Made by a program: the position numbers and the translations under genes. DNA of 64,000 nt from an uncultured Lachnospiraceae bacterium. Lineage in GTDB: Bacteria; Bacillota; Clostridia; Lachnospirales; Lachnospiraceae. The stretch covers positions 39,141 to 103,140 of the forward strand of contig CAJULA010000003.1 of NCBI GenBank assembly GCA_910587155.1, in the 5' to 3' direction. Position 1 is the stretch's first letter. Each line of letters begins with the position of its first letter. Under the pieces are notes generated by a model that had not been told where the DNA came from, ran no database searches, and saw nothing but the letters and a program-made list of their open reading frames with translations. Shown here in pieces: positions 1-9,484 of the stretch.

Positions 1-1437
1 GGTAGACATACGATCAATATTTGTCTCCCTCTGCATAGAGGGAGTGGATTTAAACGTGACCGTAGGAAAGGAATTATAGGAGGATATGTGTCTCCCTCTG
101 CATAGAGGGAGTGGATTTAAACGTTAAGGCTCATGGCGTATCTCCTGCCATTCCACGTCTCCCTCTGCATAGAGGGAGTGGATTTAAACGTTCCTGTCTT
201 TGATTATATTCAGTGCCTACATATGTCTCCCTCTGCATAGAGGGAGTGGATTTAAACATTTTGATATTGCGGATGATATAACATACCATCTAGTCTCCCT
301 CTGCATAGAGGGAGTGGATTTAAACTTCCCCGGTCATGTGCTTGTCTTTGACGTGCTTGGTCTCCCTCTGCATAGAGGGAGTGGATTTAAACACAATATT
401 CACACATTCCCATATCCTCCCTTTTGTCTCCCTCTGCATAGAGGGAGTGGATTTAAACCACTATCCGACCTCACGGCGATACCGCATTGTAAGTCTCCCT
501 CTGCATAGAGGGAGTGGATTTAAACGCAAATGCTTGATTACAAAATTGAGTATGACAATGTCTCCCTCTGCATAGAGGGAGTGGATTTAAACTTCCCAGG
601 GAATAGGTAGAAAGTATCAATGGAATCCGTCTCCCTCTGCATAGAGGGAGTGGATTTAAACGTTCTTTGTTTTTATAATTTCTCCAACTTCATAAAGTCT
701 CCCTCTGCATAGAGGGAGTGGATTTAAACATGTCTGGCGTGCATGGCATGATGAAACAGATGTGTCTCCCTCTGCATAGAGGGAGTGGATTTAAACGCCT
801 TAATGTAGCCGGACTTTTTATTCCGAGTTGGTCTCCCTCTGCATAGAGGGAGTGGATTTAAACGACTTTCATATCGTCAATATCCACCAAAACCTCATTG
901 TCTCCCTCTGCATAGAGGGAGTGGATTTAAACGTGACTCCGCTTATGACCATGCTGCATGTGCCTGGTCTCCCTCTGCATAGAGGGAGTGGATTTAAACA
1001 AAATCGGTAATAATCAGTCTGTGCATTTGTGCGTCTCCCTCTGCATAGAGGGAGTGGATTTAAACATTCTGACAAGGCGGCGCAATCCCTTATGGGTTCG
1101 TCTCCCTCTGCATAGAGGGAGTGGATTTAAACACATTCTGGGTTTTTACAGGTATACGAGTGAAATGGTCTCCCTCTGCATAGAGGGAGTGGATTTAAAC
1201 ACGATTGCCCGTACACACCATCAGACCTTAAAGGAGTCTCCCTCTGCATAGAGGGAGTGGATTTAAACATATATATCAGAAATTACAATAACAAAACATA
1301 CTGCGTCTCCCTCTGCATAGAGGGAGTGGATTTAAACGCAATAGAAGATGGTAGACATACGATCAATATTTGTCTCCCTCTGCATAGAGGGAGTGGATTT
1401 AAACAAGATGGTAGACATTATCAAGGATATTAAGAAC
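1..1437 (+). repeat. Edge spacer duplicated at 1338-1371, with a related neighbour spacer
   Basis: The 22 nt at 1-22 are identical to the last 22 nt of the spacer at 1338-1371. The flanking spacers are not shared, so this is a single-spacer duplication. The next spacer (1405-1437) begins with AAGATGGTAGACAT, the same 14 nt found inside 1338-1371, and then diverges, as expected for spacers taken from related sequence variants. Confidence 0.85.
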
Positions 1438-2346
1438 GTCTCCCTCTGCATAGAGGGAGTGGATTTAAACGATTGTATCGCCGGACACTGTAACCTCTGT
1501 ACCGCCGTCTCCCTCTGCATAGAGGGAGTGGATTTAAACAACCCGGGCACCATTATACTACTCAGCCATATTTGTCTCCCTCTGCATAGAGGGAGTGGAT
1601 TTAAACGGAAAGAGGCGTTAGAAAGAACTGACATACCGCAGTCTCCCTCTGCATAGAGGGAGTGGATTTAAACGCTCAAAGATGTTGAAGAAAGACGATA
1701 CAAAGCCGTCTCCCTCTGCATAGAGGGAGTGGATTTAAACAGTCTTTCTGCGGCCTCCGCGGATGCGTCTGCGACGTCTCCCTCTGCATAGAGGGAGTGG
1801 ATTTAAACGATATTATCCGTTGTTGGAAACCACTTGGACTTCGTCTCCCTCTGCATAGAGGGAGTGGATTTAAACCCTTTTGCTTCCAGATATTTCCCAT
1901 TCTTTCCGCGTCTCCCTCTGCATAGAGGGAGTGGATTTAAACAATTTCCAAATAAGGCGGTCGGCGGTTGCGGTAATTGTCTCCCTCTGCATAGAGGGAG
2001 TGGATTTAAACTTTGAGCATGATCGACAAGGTAAAAAGTGCCCGCGGTCTCCCTCTGCATAGAGGGAGTGGATTTAAACGCGTAATCGGCGGCAAAATAG
2101 CGGTTATGAGCTGTCTCCCTCTGCATAGAGGGAGTGGATTTAAACCGCAATGGGCTGAGAAAAACCGCCGCTTATCTCGTCTCCCTCTGCATAGAGGGAG
2201 TGGATTTAAACTCTCTATTTATGACGAACAATTCACAGATCCGCGTCTCCCTCTGCATAGAGGGAGTGGATTTAAACTAACTGTGTTCTCATGTGGAAAA
2301 TGGACCGTTTCGCGTCTCCCTCTGCATAGAGGGAGTGGATTTAAAC

Positions 2347-3856
2347 GCCAAAACCGAAGATCTGCCGGGTAAAAAAGCCCGTCTCCCTCTGCATAGAGGG
2401 AGTGGATTTAAACGACAAAGAGGCGCAACTCGCGGCGCTGCAAAAGTGTCTCCCTCTGCATAGAGGGAGTGGATTTAAACGCCTCTTTTCTATGCGATCG
2501 GGCGTAATGGTTGCGTCTCCCTCTGCATAGAGGGAGTGGATTTAAACTGGATAAATTCGCAGAACGAAACGAAGATGATGGAGTCTCCCTCTGCATAGAG
2601 GGAGTGGATTTAAACTATAAAGGAGTGATTACAGAATGAGCTATCAACACGTCTCCCTCTGCATAGAGGGAGTGGATTTAAACTGCCCTTGCTGACAAAG
2701 TGCTGGGCGCTGACTACTCGTCTCCCTCTGCATAGAGGGAGTGGATTTAAACACCTCGACTCTGCAATGTAAAGAAAAGGAGGAGGTCTCCCTCTGCATA
2801 GAGGGAGTGGATTTAAACATGGTACACGAGGCCCTTCTGACACTGATCGGAAGTCTCCCTCTGCATAGAGGGAGTGGATTTAAACTGGAGACAGCAAACC
2901 CGACAAGCGACCTGATGAACGTCTCCCTCTGCATAGAGGGAGTGGATTTAAACTTCATTGCTACTCTAACAATGTATTTCACTTGCGTCTCCCTCTGCAT
3001 AGAGGGAGTGGATTTAAACTTTTCCGGCTTATTGTCTGAAAAGCTCTCACTCGTGTCTCCCTCTGCATAGAGGGAGTGGATTTAAACCCAAAACCGAAGA
3101 TCTGCCGGGTAAAAAAGCCCCGTCTCCCTCTGCATAGAGGGAGTGGATTTAAACGCCTCGTCTCCTCGCATGAATTGAGGCAGCAATGTCTCCCTCTGCA
3201 TAGAGGGAGTGGATTTAAACGTTATAAAGTCGATCAAGCCCTGAAAAATCTGCGTCTCCCTCTGCATAGAGGGAGTGGATTTAAACTTTTCTCCTCCGCG
3301 AGTACCTTCTGGCCGTCTGTGTCTCCCTCTGCATAGAGGGAGTGGATTTAAACACATCACGACTTTTGTATATCACATATACAAGCGTCTCCCTCTGCAT
3401 AGAGGGAGTGGATTTAAACTATCCCATTAACTGTCCCGCCAACATATAATATGTCTCCCTCTGCATAGAGGGAGTGGATTTAAACTCTGCAATCTCCTGC
3501 GCCCGGCCTCCAGATAGCAGTCTCCCTCTGCATAGAGGGAGTGGATTTAAACGGTCTGCTGCTATATCCCTATAGGCTTACGCGTCGTCTCCCTCTGCAT
3601 AGAGGGAGTGGATTTAAACAAGTTGTCCTAATTCGTGTTTGTTACTTACTACCGTCTCCCTCTGCATAGAGGGAGTGGATTTAAACATTGGAATTCCTAC
3701 GTGCGCCTCTTGTCCGCACAAGTCTCCCTCTGCATAGAGGGAGTGGATTTAAACATTGATGCTGACAAAAGAGAATCAATAGAAAGATGGTCTCCCTCTG
3801 CATAGAGGGAGTGGATTTAAACGCCAAAACCGAAGATCTGCCGGGTAAAAAAGCCC
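2347..3856 (+). repeat. Spacer present three times, one copy shifted by 1 nt
   Basis: Spacers at 2347-2380 and 3823-3856 are identical. The spacer at 3088-3121 is the same sequence moved one base along: it lacks the first G and gains a C at the end. A copied repeat-spacer unit would not shift register, so the shifted copy points to a separate acquisition with one-base slippage. Confidence 0.93.
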
Positions 3857-4496
3857 GTCTCCCTCTGCATAGAGGGAGTGGATTTAAACCGATCCGTTGG
3901 TTAAACCGCAAACGGTGTGAGAGGTCTCCCTCTGCATAGAGGGAGTGGATTTAAACACTTCGTTTTCGGTGTTAAACCCAAGTAGCATATCGTCTCCCTC
4001 TGCATAGAGGGAGTGGATTTAAACAGTTCGACATTTATACAGTTAGTGTCAGGGACAGTCTCCCTCTGCATAGAGGGAGTGGATTTAAACCCCTTCTTTG
4101 TTGTTTGGCTTACATATACCTGATTGGTCTCCCTCTGCATAGAGGGAGTGGATTTAAACTTCAAGCCCATTGTCCTCAATGATTTTCAGTTCTCGTCTCC
4201 CTCTGCATAGAGGGAGTGGATTTAAACATTTTATCTTGTGGGTTTACGCCCTGCATTTCCTGTCTCCCTCTGCATAGAGGGAGTGGATTTAAACGTTCAT
4301 GTACTTAATTTTCAGTCCCAATCTGAGCGTCTCCCTCTGCATAGAGGGAGTGGATTTAAACATAACATAACAGTCTGCTTTAAATAAGTGTGCACAGTCT
4401 CCCTCTGCATAGAGGGAGTGGATTTAAACGTGTCCACCCTGTACCATTCTACCAGATTATATGGTCTCCCTCTGCATAGAGGGAGTGGATTTAAAC

Positions 4497-5201
4497 TTAA
4501 TGACGGATCAATAATCTGGTTCCCATCTGGTCTCCCTCTGCATAGAGGGAGTGGATTTAAACATACCAGACTTTGAAAACTCAACTTTGAATTGCGTCTC
4601 CCTCTGCATAGAGGGAGTGGATTTAAACGCTTATGCCAAGCAGCCTTAATTGCTATCGTTTGGTCTCCCTCTGCATAGAGGGAGTGGATTTAAACGGAAG
4701 TAAGAAAAGGATAACCACTTGATTATTCCGTCTCCCTCTGCATAGAGGGAGTGGATTTAAACTGCTTATGCCAAGCAGCCTTAATTGCTATCGTTTGTCT
4801 CCCTCTGCATAGAGGGAGTGGATTTAAACTTATCCGAATGATGGAGAGTACAGAGGAAACATATAGTCTCCCTCTGCATAGAGGGAGTGGATTTAAACAC
4901 CAGTGAACCATCTTTCTATTGATTCCCTTTTGTCTCCCTCTGCATAGAGGGAGTGGATTTAAACAAAATTATAAATGTAATCCAGAGTCATGAACTCCCG
5001 TCTCCCTCTGCATAGAGGGAGTGGATTTAAACGTATTTAATCATGTTATCTTTCCCTATCCTCTCACCGTCTCCCTCTGCATAGAGGGAGTGGATTTAAA
5101 CATTTCTGAACAGCGTACAGCCTATGACATGGATAGTCTCCCTCTGCATAGAGGGAGTGGATTTAAACTTAATGACGGATCAATAATCTGGTTCCCATCT
5201 G
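4497..5201 (+). repeat. Exact duplicate spacer
   Basis: The 33-nt spacers at 4497-4529 and 5169-5201 are identical, while their neighbouring spacers differ. The reverse complement has an open frame starting D-G-N-Q-I-I-D-P. Either the same protospacer was captured twice, or a single unit was copied by recombination. Confidence 0.93.
4629..4796 (+). repeat. Duplicate spacer pair offset by 1 nt
   Basis: The spacers at 4629-4662 and 4763-4796 share 33 nt. The second starts one base earlier (extra T) and ends one base earlier. Only one other spacer lies between them. This is the second case in the array of one-base slipped capture of the same protospacer. Confidence 0.93.
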
Positions 5202-7033
5202 GTCTCCCTCTGCATAGAGGGAGTGGATTTAAACACACTATATTGTTTCATGTTCTCAGCGTCATATTGTCTCCCTCTGCATAGAGGGAGTGGATTTAAA
5301 CCAATAATACTTTGGGTAATTGTATATGCCCCGGAGTCTCCCTCTGCATAGAGGGAGTGGATTTAAACTTCTCTCGCCCATATCCTTATCGCTTCAATGC
5401 AGTCTCCCTCTGCATAGAGGGAGTGGATTTAAACTTGATTGTTTCGATGAAAGACGCAGCGGACGGGGTCTCCCTCTGCATAGAGGGAGTGGATTTAAAC
5501 ATATCTAATCCTCCGTTCCAATAAAATCAATCTTCGTCTCCCTCTGCATAGAGGGAGTGGATTTAAACACCTCTATTCTGGTATCATAGTTGATAAAATG
5601 CGTCTCCCTCTGCATAGAGGGAGTGGATTTAAACGCTTCTTTCTCTGCAATCTGCTTTTCCCTATATTGTCTCCCTCTGCATAGAGGGAGTGGATTTAAA
5701 CATCATCTATAATATTTATTGTATTTCTGACTTCGTCTCCCTCTGCATAGAGGGAGTGGATTTAAACAAATTGCTGGAAGAAAAAGCAAAACTATATAAA
5801 GTCTCCCTCTGCATAGAGGGAGTGGATTTAAACGCATAATGTCTACCAGCTTCTTTGTATTCCTCATCGTCTCCCTCTGCATAGAGGGAGTGGATTTAAA
5901 CAATCTGCTCTTCGCCAGTTTCAAGGTTCTTTAAGCGTCTCCCTCTGCATAGAGGGAGTGGATTTAAACACCCCATAAGTCCACAAAAAACGGTAACGCT
6001 CCTGTCTCCCTCTGCATAGAGGGAGTGGATTTAAACGCACAGGAGGATATAGAGAATGAAGATTGAAACGTGTCTCCCTCTGCATAGAGGGAGTGGATTT
6101 AAACCCCAAAAATAAATAACATTCTTACCGCCGCTGTCCCGTCTCCCTCTGCATAGAGGGAGTGGATTTAAACATTCGTGTACATAAAGAACCCATACAG
6201 CAACACCGTCTCCCTCTGCATAGAGGGAGTGGATTTAAACTCTGCGTCAGTTGATATGACATGCGGTCATATTCGTCTCCCTCTGCATAGAGGGAGTGGA
6301 TTTAAACATTATGGCTCGGAATTTCAACCGGATTGAATTTAGTCTCCCTCTGCATAGAGGGAGTGGATTTAAACGCAGATAACAGAGAATTAGAAACAAC
6401 CTTGTGTGTCTCCCTCTGCATAGAGGGAGTGGATTTAAACATTTCCCCCTTGTGCCGGAAGTCCGCCCTGTGCCTGGTCTCCCTCTGCATAGAGGGAGTG
6501 GATTTAAACGTCATAGTAGCTTCACCAAAGACCTTGTCTTGTCGTCTCCCTCTGCATAGAGGGAGTGGATTTAAACATAGTGATTTAGTAAGTGGGAATG
6601 TACAATCCTGTCTCCCTCTGCATAGAGGGAGTGGATTTAAACTTTACAAATGCCATATTATATCACTCCTATCTCAGTCTCCCTCTGCATAGAGGGAGTG
6701 GATTTAAACATTCCAACACATCGGAACATATTTGAATGAATACGTCTCCCTCTGCATAGAGGGAGTGGATTTAAACGCCAGAAATAAAGGTTCCTGATAC
6801 CGATATAATGGTCTCCCTCTGCATAGAGGGAGTGGATTTAAACAAAAAGAGCCGTCAACATATCGCCATCAAGCCCACGTCTCCCTCTGCATAGAGGGAG
6901 TGGATTTAAACTCCATTTCTGCTTGTGATTCCATGATCCCGGCGTGAACGGTAGCTCTACCGCTTACAAAGAAGTAGATGAATACGGTCATTTTATAATA
7001 TTATTATTCATGTGTTTGTCATGGAAACAAAAT

Positions 7034-7439
7034 CACGACAAACGCATGAGTAAATAAATTGTGAACATAACATGTAGGAAGGAGAGAAACTGAAAAAGTT
7101 CAGACAGGATCATGGCTTTTGGCAGAAGGTATGCCACCCTGGCTGCCCACCGGGCTGCAGACATACGTGGTTTTAAGCGCTGTGGCAGCGGCAGCGGATA
7201 TAGGCAGGCGTGCAAAAGACCTCTATGCGCCATCCGGGTGCAGGTCGGCCTTTTCCGGACATTCATGTCCGGAAATTGCAGGCAGAGACGCAGCGGCAAG
7301 ATGCGCTAATACCTTTCGCAAGGTGAGCAGCCGGGATGGCATACTTGTGCCAAAAGATATCTTATCAGAGACTTTTTCCGCTTCTGTCCTGCTGAATGAA
7401 CGAAATGGTTGCAGTTTATTCATTCATGAGTTTGTCGTG
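7034..7439. mobile_element. Candidate MITE-like element: 406 bp, 28-bp inverted repeats, 9-bp flanking direct repeat
   Basis: The left end (7034-7061, starting CACGACAAAC) and the reverse complement of the right end (7412-7439) match at 24 of 28 positions. Immediately outside both ends lies AAACAAAAT (7025-7033 and 7440-7448), which looks like a 9-bp target-site duplication. No transposase is encoded inside. A caution: 7001-7033 is a third, partial copy of the right end including its AAACAAAAT, so the apparent duplication could be part of a longer dispersed repeat or a three-copy binding motif. Confidence 0.45.
7253..7274. repeat. Palindrome TTCCGGACAT-tc-ATGTCCGGAA
   Basis: Perfect 10-bp arms are separated by 2 nt, inside the inverted-repeat-bounded segment. 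It could be an operator or a hairpin. No T-run follows, so it is not an intrinsic terminator. Confidence 0.5.
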
Positions 7440-7457
7440 AAACAAAATGGTTAATTA

Positions 7458-7486
7458 TTGAAAAAACGGGCAGGATATATTATAAT
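7458..7486 (+). promoter_or_regulatory. Sigma-A type promoter for ugd
   Basis: TTGAAA (7458-7463), a 17-bp spacer and a perfect TATAAT (7481-7486) predict a start near 7493. That leaves a leader of about 120 nt before ugd at 7615. I found no riboswitch-like fold in that leader by eye. Confidence 0.75.
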
Positions 7487-7614
7487 GAGCGTATTGTCTG
7501 AAATTATATACTACGGGCAGATCGCTCCGACAGCAGCAACATCTAACGATAAGACAGTGCAAAATAGGTGCGTGATAACCGTGGAAATCAAAAGAAAAGC
7601 AGGGAGAGTGCAGG

Positions 7615-8925
7615 ATGAAAATAGCCGTAGCAGGAACAGGATATGTGGGACTTGTGACAGGGGTCTGCCTGTCTGAGCATGGACATGAAGTGACATGTGT
7701 GGATGTGGATGAGAACAAAGTCAGGATGATGGAGAGTGGGAAATCTCCCATTTATGAGCCTGGTTTGGAAGAACTGATGGTTAAAAATATGGATCATCTG
7801 TATTTTACGACAGATTATCAAAAGGCGTATGTGGATGCGGATGTGATTATTATTGCCGTAGGTACTCCGGAGAAAAGGGATGGTTCTGCCAATCTTGCAT
7901 ATGTATTTGGTGTGGCAAGTCAGATCGCTGCCAGCATCAGTAAGGAATGTGTTGTGATCGTGAAATCTACCGTTCCCATTGGGACCAATGATGAAGTAGA
8001 GCGTCTGCTGAATGAAAATCCTCTGGAATTGCGGGTGCATGTTGCTTCCAACCCGGAATTTCTGGCACAGGGGACGGCGGTACCGGATACCATGCATGCA
8101 TCACGTATCGTATTAGGGGTAAATGATGATTTTGCCAAGGACAGACTGCTGGAAATGTACAAGAATTTTGACGCACCCATTATGGTATGTAACAGAAGAA
8201 GTGCGGAAATGATCAAATATGCTTCCAATGATTTTCTGGCGCTGAAGATTTCCTATATGAATGAGATTGCCAATCTTTGCGAGGCCATCGGGGCCAATGT
8301 GGAAGAAGTAGCGAAAGGCATGGGATTTGATGAAAGAATCGGTAAGCGGTTTCTTCATGCAGGCATTGGTTATGGCGGCTCCTGTTTCCCGAAAGATACC
8401 AAGGCGCTCCATCATCTCTCGGCGCAGAATGGCTGTGAGATGAGAACCGTCAAAGCGGCGATAGAGGTCAATGACAATCAGAAATATAAATTATCCAAAA
8501 AGGCAAGGAAATATTATGCGGATTACAATGGTCTCAATATTGCCGTGCTGGGACTGACCTTTAAGCCAGGGACTGATGATCTGCGGGAAGCGCCTTCGCT
8601 TGTGAACGTTCCGGTCTTTCTGGAGGATGGCGCCAACGTGAGAGCCTGGGACCCGGTAGGGGCAGAAAACTTTAAGAAACGTATTTCCGATGAGCATATC
8701 ACGTATTTTGATACCGTGGAGGAGGCACTGCAGGATGCAGATATCTGTTTTATTTTTACCGAATGGAAAGAGGTAAAAGAATTGGATATAAATAAATACG
8801 CGAAGCTCATGCGCAAGCCTATTGTTATGGACGGGCGTAATTGTTATCGTCTGGAAGATGTGAAAAAGGCGCCCATCTTATATGAAAGCATTGGACGGGA
8901 GATCGTAAACAATCTGAATCCATAA
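7615..8925 (+). CDS. ugd: UDP-glucose 6-dehydrogenase
   Basis: This 436-aa cytosolic enzyme oxidises UDP-glucose twice with NAD+ to UDP-glucuronate, a building block for acidic polysaccharides. The N-terminal Rossmann domain has GTGYVGLVTG (7-16). The central domain carries the catalytic cysteine C257 in GYGGSCFPKD. The C-terminal UDP-binding domain contains GLTFKPGTDDLREAP. Length is typical for the TuaD/Ugd family. The start is supported by a GGGAG ribosome site about 8 nt upstream. It has its own promoter (7458-7486) and terminator (8938-8966), so it is a single-gene unit set apart from the main glycan operon. A second, different UDP-sugar dehydrogenase lies at 61678. Confidence 0.95.
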   Translation: MKIAVAGTGYVGLVTGVCLSEHGHEVTCVDVDENKVRMMESGKSPIYEPGLEELMVKNMDHLYFTTDYQKAYVDADVIIIAVGTPEKRDGSANLAYVFGVASQIAASISKECVVIVKSTVPIGTNDEVERLLNENPLELRVHVASNPEFLAQGTAVPDTMHASRIVLGVNDDFAKDRLLEMYKNFDAPIMVCNRRSAEMIKYASNDFLALKISYMNEIANLCEAIGANVEEVAKGMGFDERIGKRFLHAGIGYGGSCFPKDTKALHHLSAQNGCEMRTVKAAIEVNDNQKYKLSKKARKYYADYNGLNIAVLGLTFKPGTDDLREAPSLVNVPVFLEDGANVRAWDPVGAENFKKRISDEHITYFDTVEEALQDADICFIFTEWKEVKELDINKYAKLMRKPIVMDGRNCYRLEDVKKAPILYESIGREIVNNLNP

Positions 8926-8937
8926 TCGGTGATGAAA

Positions 8938-8966
8938 AAGAATCCTATCAGTCAGGGTTCTTTTTT
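8938..8966 (+). terminator. Intrinsic terminator after ugd
   Basis: AAGAATCCT (8938-8946) pairs with AGGGTTCTT (8954-8962) through one G-T wobble around a 7-nt loop. The stem is followed by TTTTTTATTTT. Confidence 0.85.
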
Positions 8967-9145
8967 ATTTTACAGGTATAGTCTCAACAACCTTTCCTCA
9001 GGACTGCGCACTTGCTGCGCATATAAAAAAATTTCCGTACAGGATTGCGCGGAGACAGAGCAGAGTGTACTTTTGTCTGTCTGGTGATGATATAACGGAG
9101 AACATGATCAAATGAAATGATTCAGAGTTGGCGATAAGTCTTACG

Positions 9146-9176
9146 CCGGCAAAGCGTGAATACCTTGCTTTGCCGG
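9146..9176 (+). repeat. Perfect hairpin CCGGCAAAGC/GCTTTGCCGG
   Basis: Ten perfect base pairs enclose an 11-nt loop and are followed by TCTGTTATTTT, which is weakly terminator-like. The same stem sequence recurs as the terminator after tctC (12643-12671), so the tct genes are bracketed by related hairpins. Confidence 0.7.
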
Positions 9177-9365
9177 TCTGTTATTTTGAGGGCTTGCAAT
9201 TTTTCTGCCTATGGGGAATCGGAAACATTTTGAAACAAAAAGAGAGGCAGTAAACAAATATGAAACATATATTGAGTATCTGTGGAATAAAGACGGAGAT
9301 TGTCAGGGAAAAATAAAGGACAATCAATCTAAACAGACATTTTTCACAAAAAGAAACCGATGTAA

Positions 9366-9382
9366 TTGTATCATATATACAA
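9366..9382. promoter_or_regulatory. Candidate GntR-type operator TTGTAT-N5-ATACAA
   Basis: A perfect 6-bp inverted repeat around CATAT lies about 100 bp upstream of tctB. Many GntR-family regulators of organic-acid genes bind TTGTATACAA-like palindromes. The assignment is inferred from the motif and its position only. No regulator gene is nearby. Confidence 0.35.
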
Positions 9383-9484
9383 AATTACAGCGGATAAGAG
9401 AGATGGCATGAAAATTGCCTGTTATAAAAGTACAGTAGCGCTGTTGGAATAAATAAAATACATAAAAGGTGGTGGAAGTTTGAT

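Larger units (their letters stand above)
1..6911 (+). CRISPR. Long type I-C-like CRISPR array, 103 repeats, truncated at left edge
   Basis: A 33-bp repeat (first copy 23-55, last 6879-6911) recurs every 66-69 bp with unique 33-36-bp spacers. By hand I count 103 repeats and 102 complete spacers plus a 22-nt partial spacer at 1-22. I saw no base change among repeats. Each repeat holds a perfect 8-bp stem, CTCCCTCT/AGAGGGAG, around a GCAT loop and ends GTGGATTTAAAC. This resembles the type I-C consensus, which ends GTGGATTGAAAY, so transcription is predicted on the plus strand with the leader to the left, outside the window. The 6911 end is then the old trailer end, yet its last repeat is intact. 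No cas gene is present in the window. The subtype is inferred from the repeat alone. Confidence 0.97.
6912..7457. other. Intergenic stretch after the CRISPR array, no convincing gene
   Basis: I see no recognisable protein or RNA gene here. Contents: a small palindrome CGGTAG-CT-CTACCG just after the array (about 6947-6962), the inverted-repeat-bounded segment 7034-7439, and a 22-bp palindrome at 7253-7274. Two short plus-strand ORFs (7112-7309 and 7119-7454) overlap in different frames and have no recognisable motifs. The longer ends inside the right inverted repeat. A good ribosome-binding sequence (AGGAAGGAG, 7075-7083) precedes a 28-codon CTG-started frame rich in Cys (7090-7176), which I do not call as a gene. 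Confidence 0.6.
8967..9484. other. Intergenic region upstream of tctB
   Basis: This 518-bp gap holds a hairpin (9146-9176), a palindromic operator candidate (9366-9382), and a 66-codon ORF at 9211-9411 that lacks a ribosome site and is lysine/asparagine-rich, probably noise. I could not pick a convincing promoter for tctB. Nothing else was recognised. Confidence 0.6.

Noticed and set aside
200..6692. Many ORFs across 200-6692 on both strands with repeated motifs such as SLCIEGVDLN and LNPLPLCRGR
   Set aside because: They are translations of the CRISPR repeat itself. The spacing and repetition follow the array, not a protein.
6945..6977. Possible degenerate final CRISPR repeat 34 nt after the last intact one
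   Set aside because: Only a short hairpin (CGGTAG/CTACCG) is shared in concept. The bases do not align with the repeat.
6960..7000. Promoter around TATAAT at 6994-6999 after the array
   Set aside because: No acceptable -35 box at 16-19 bp spacing.
7112..7454. Plus-strand ORFs of 65 and 111 codons in the segment before ugd
   Set aside because: They overlap in different frames, have no ribosome site or family motif, and the longer one ends inside an inverted repeat.
9211..9411. 66-codon ORF upstream of tctB
   Set aside because: No ribosome site, low-complexity Lys/Asn-rich content, no recognisable motif.
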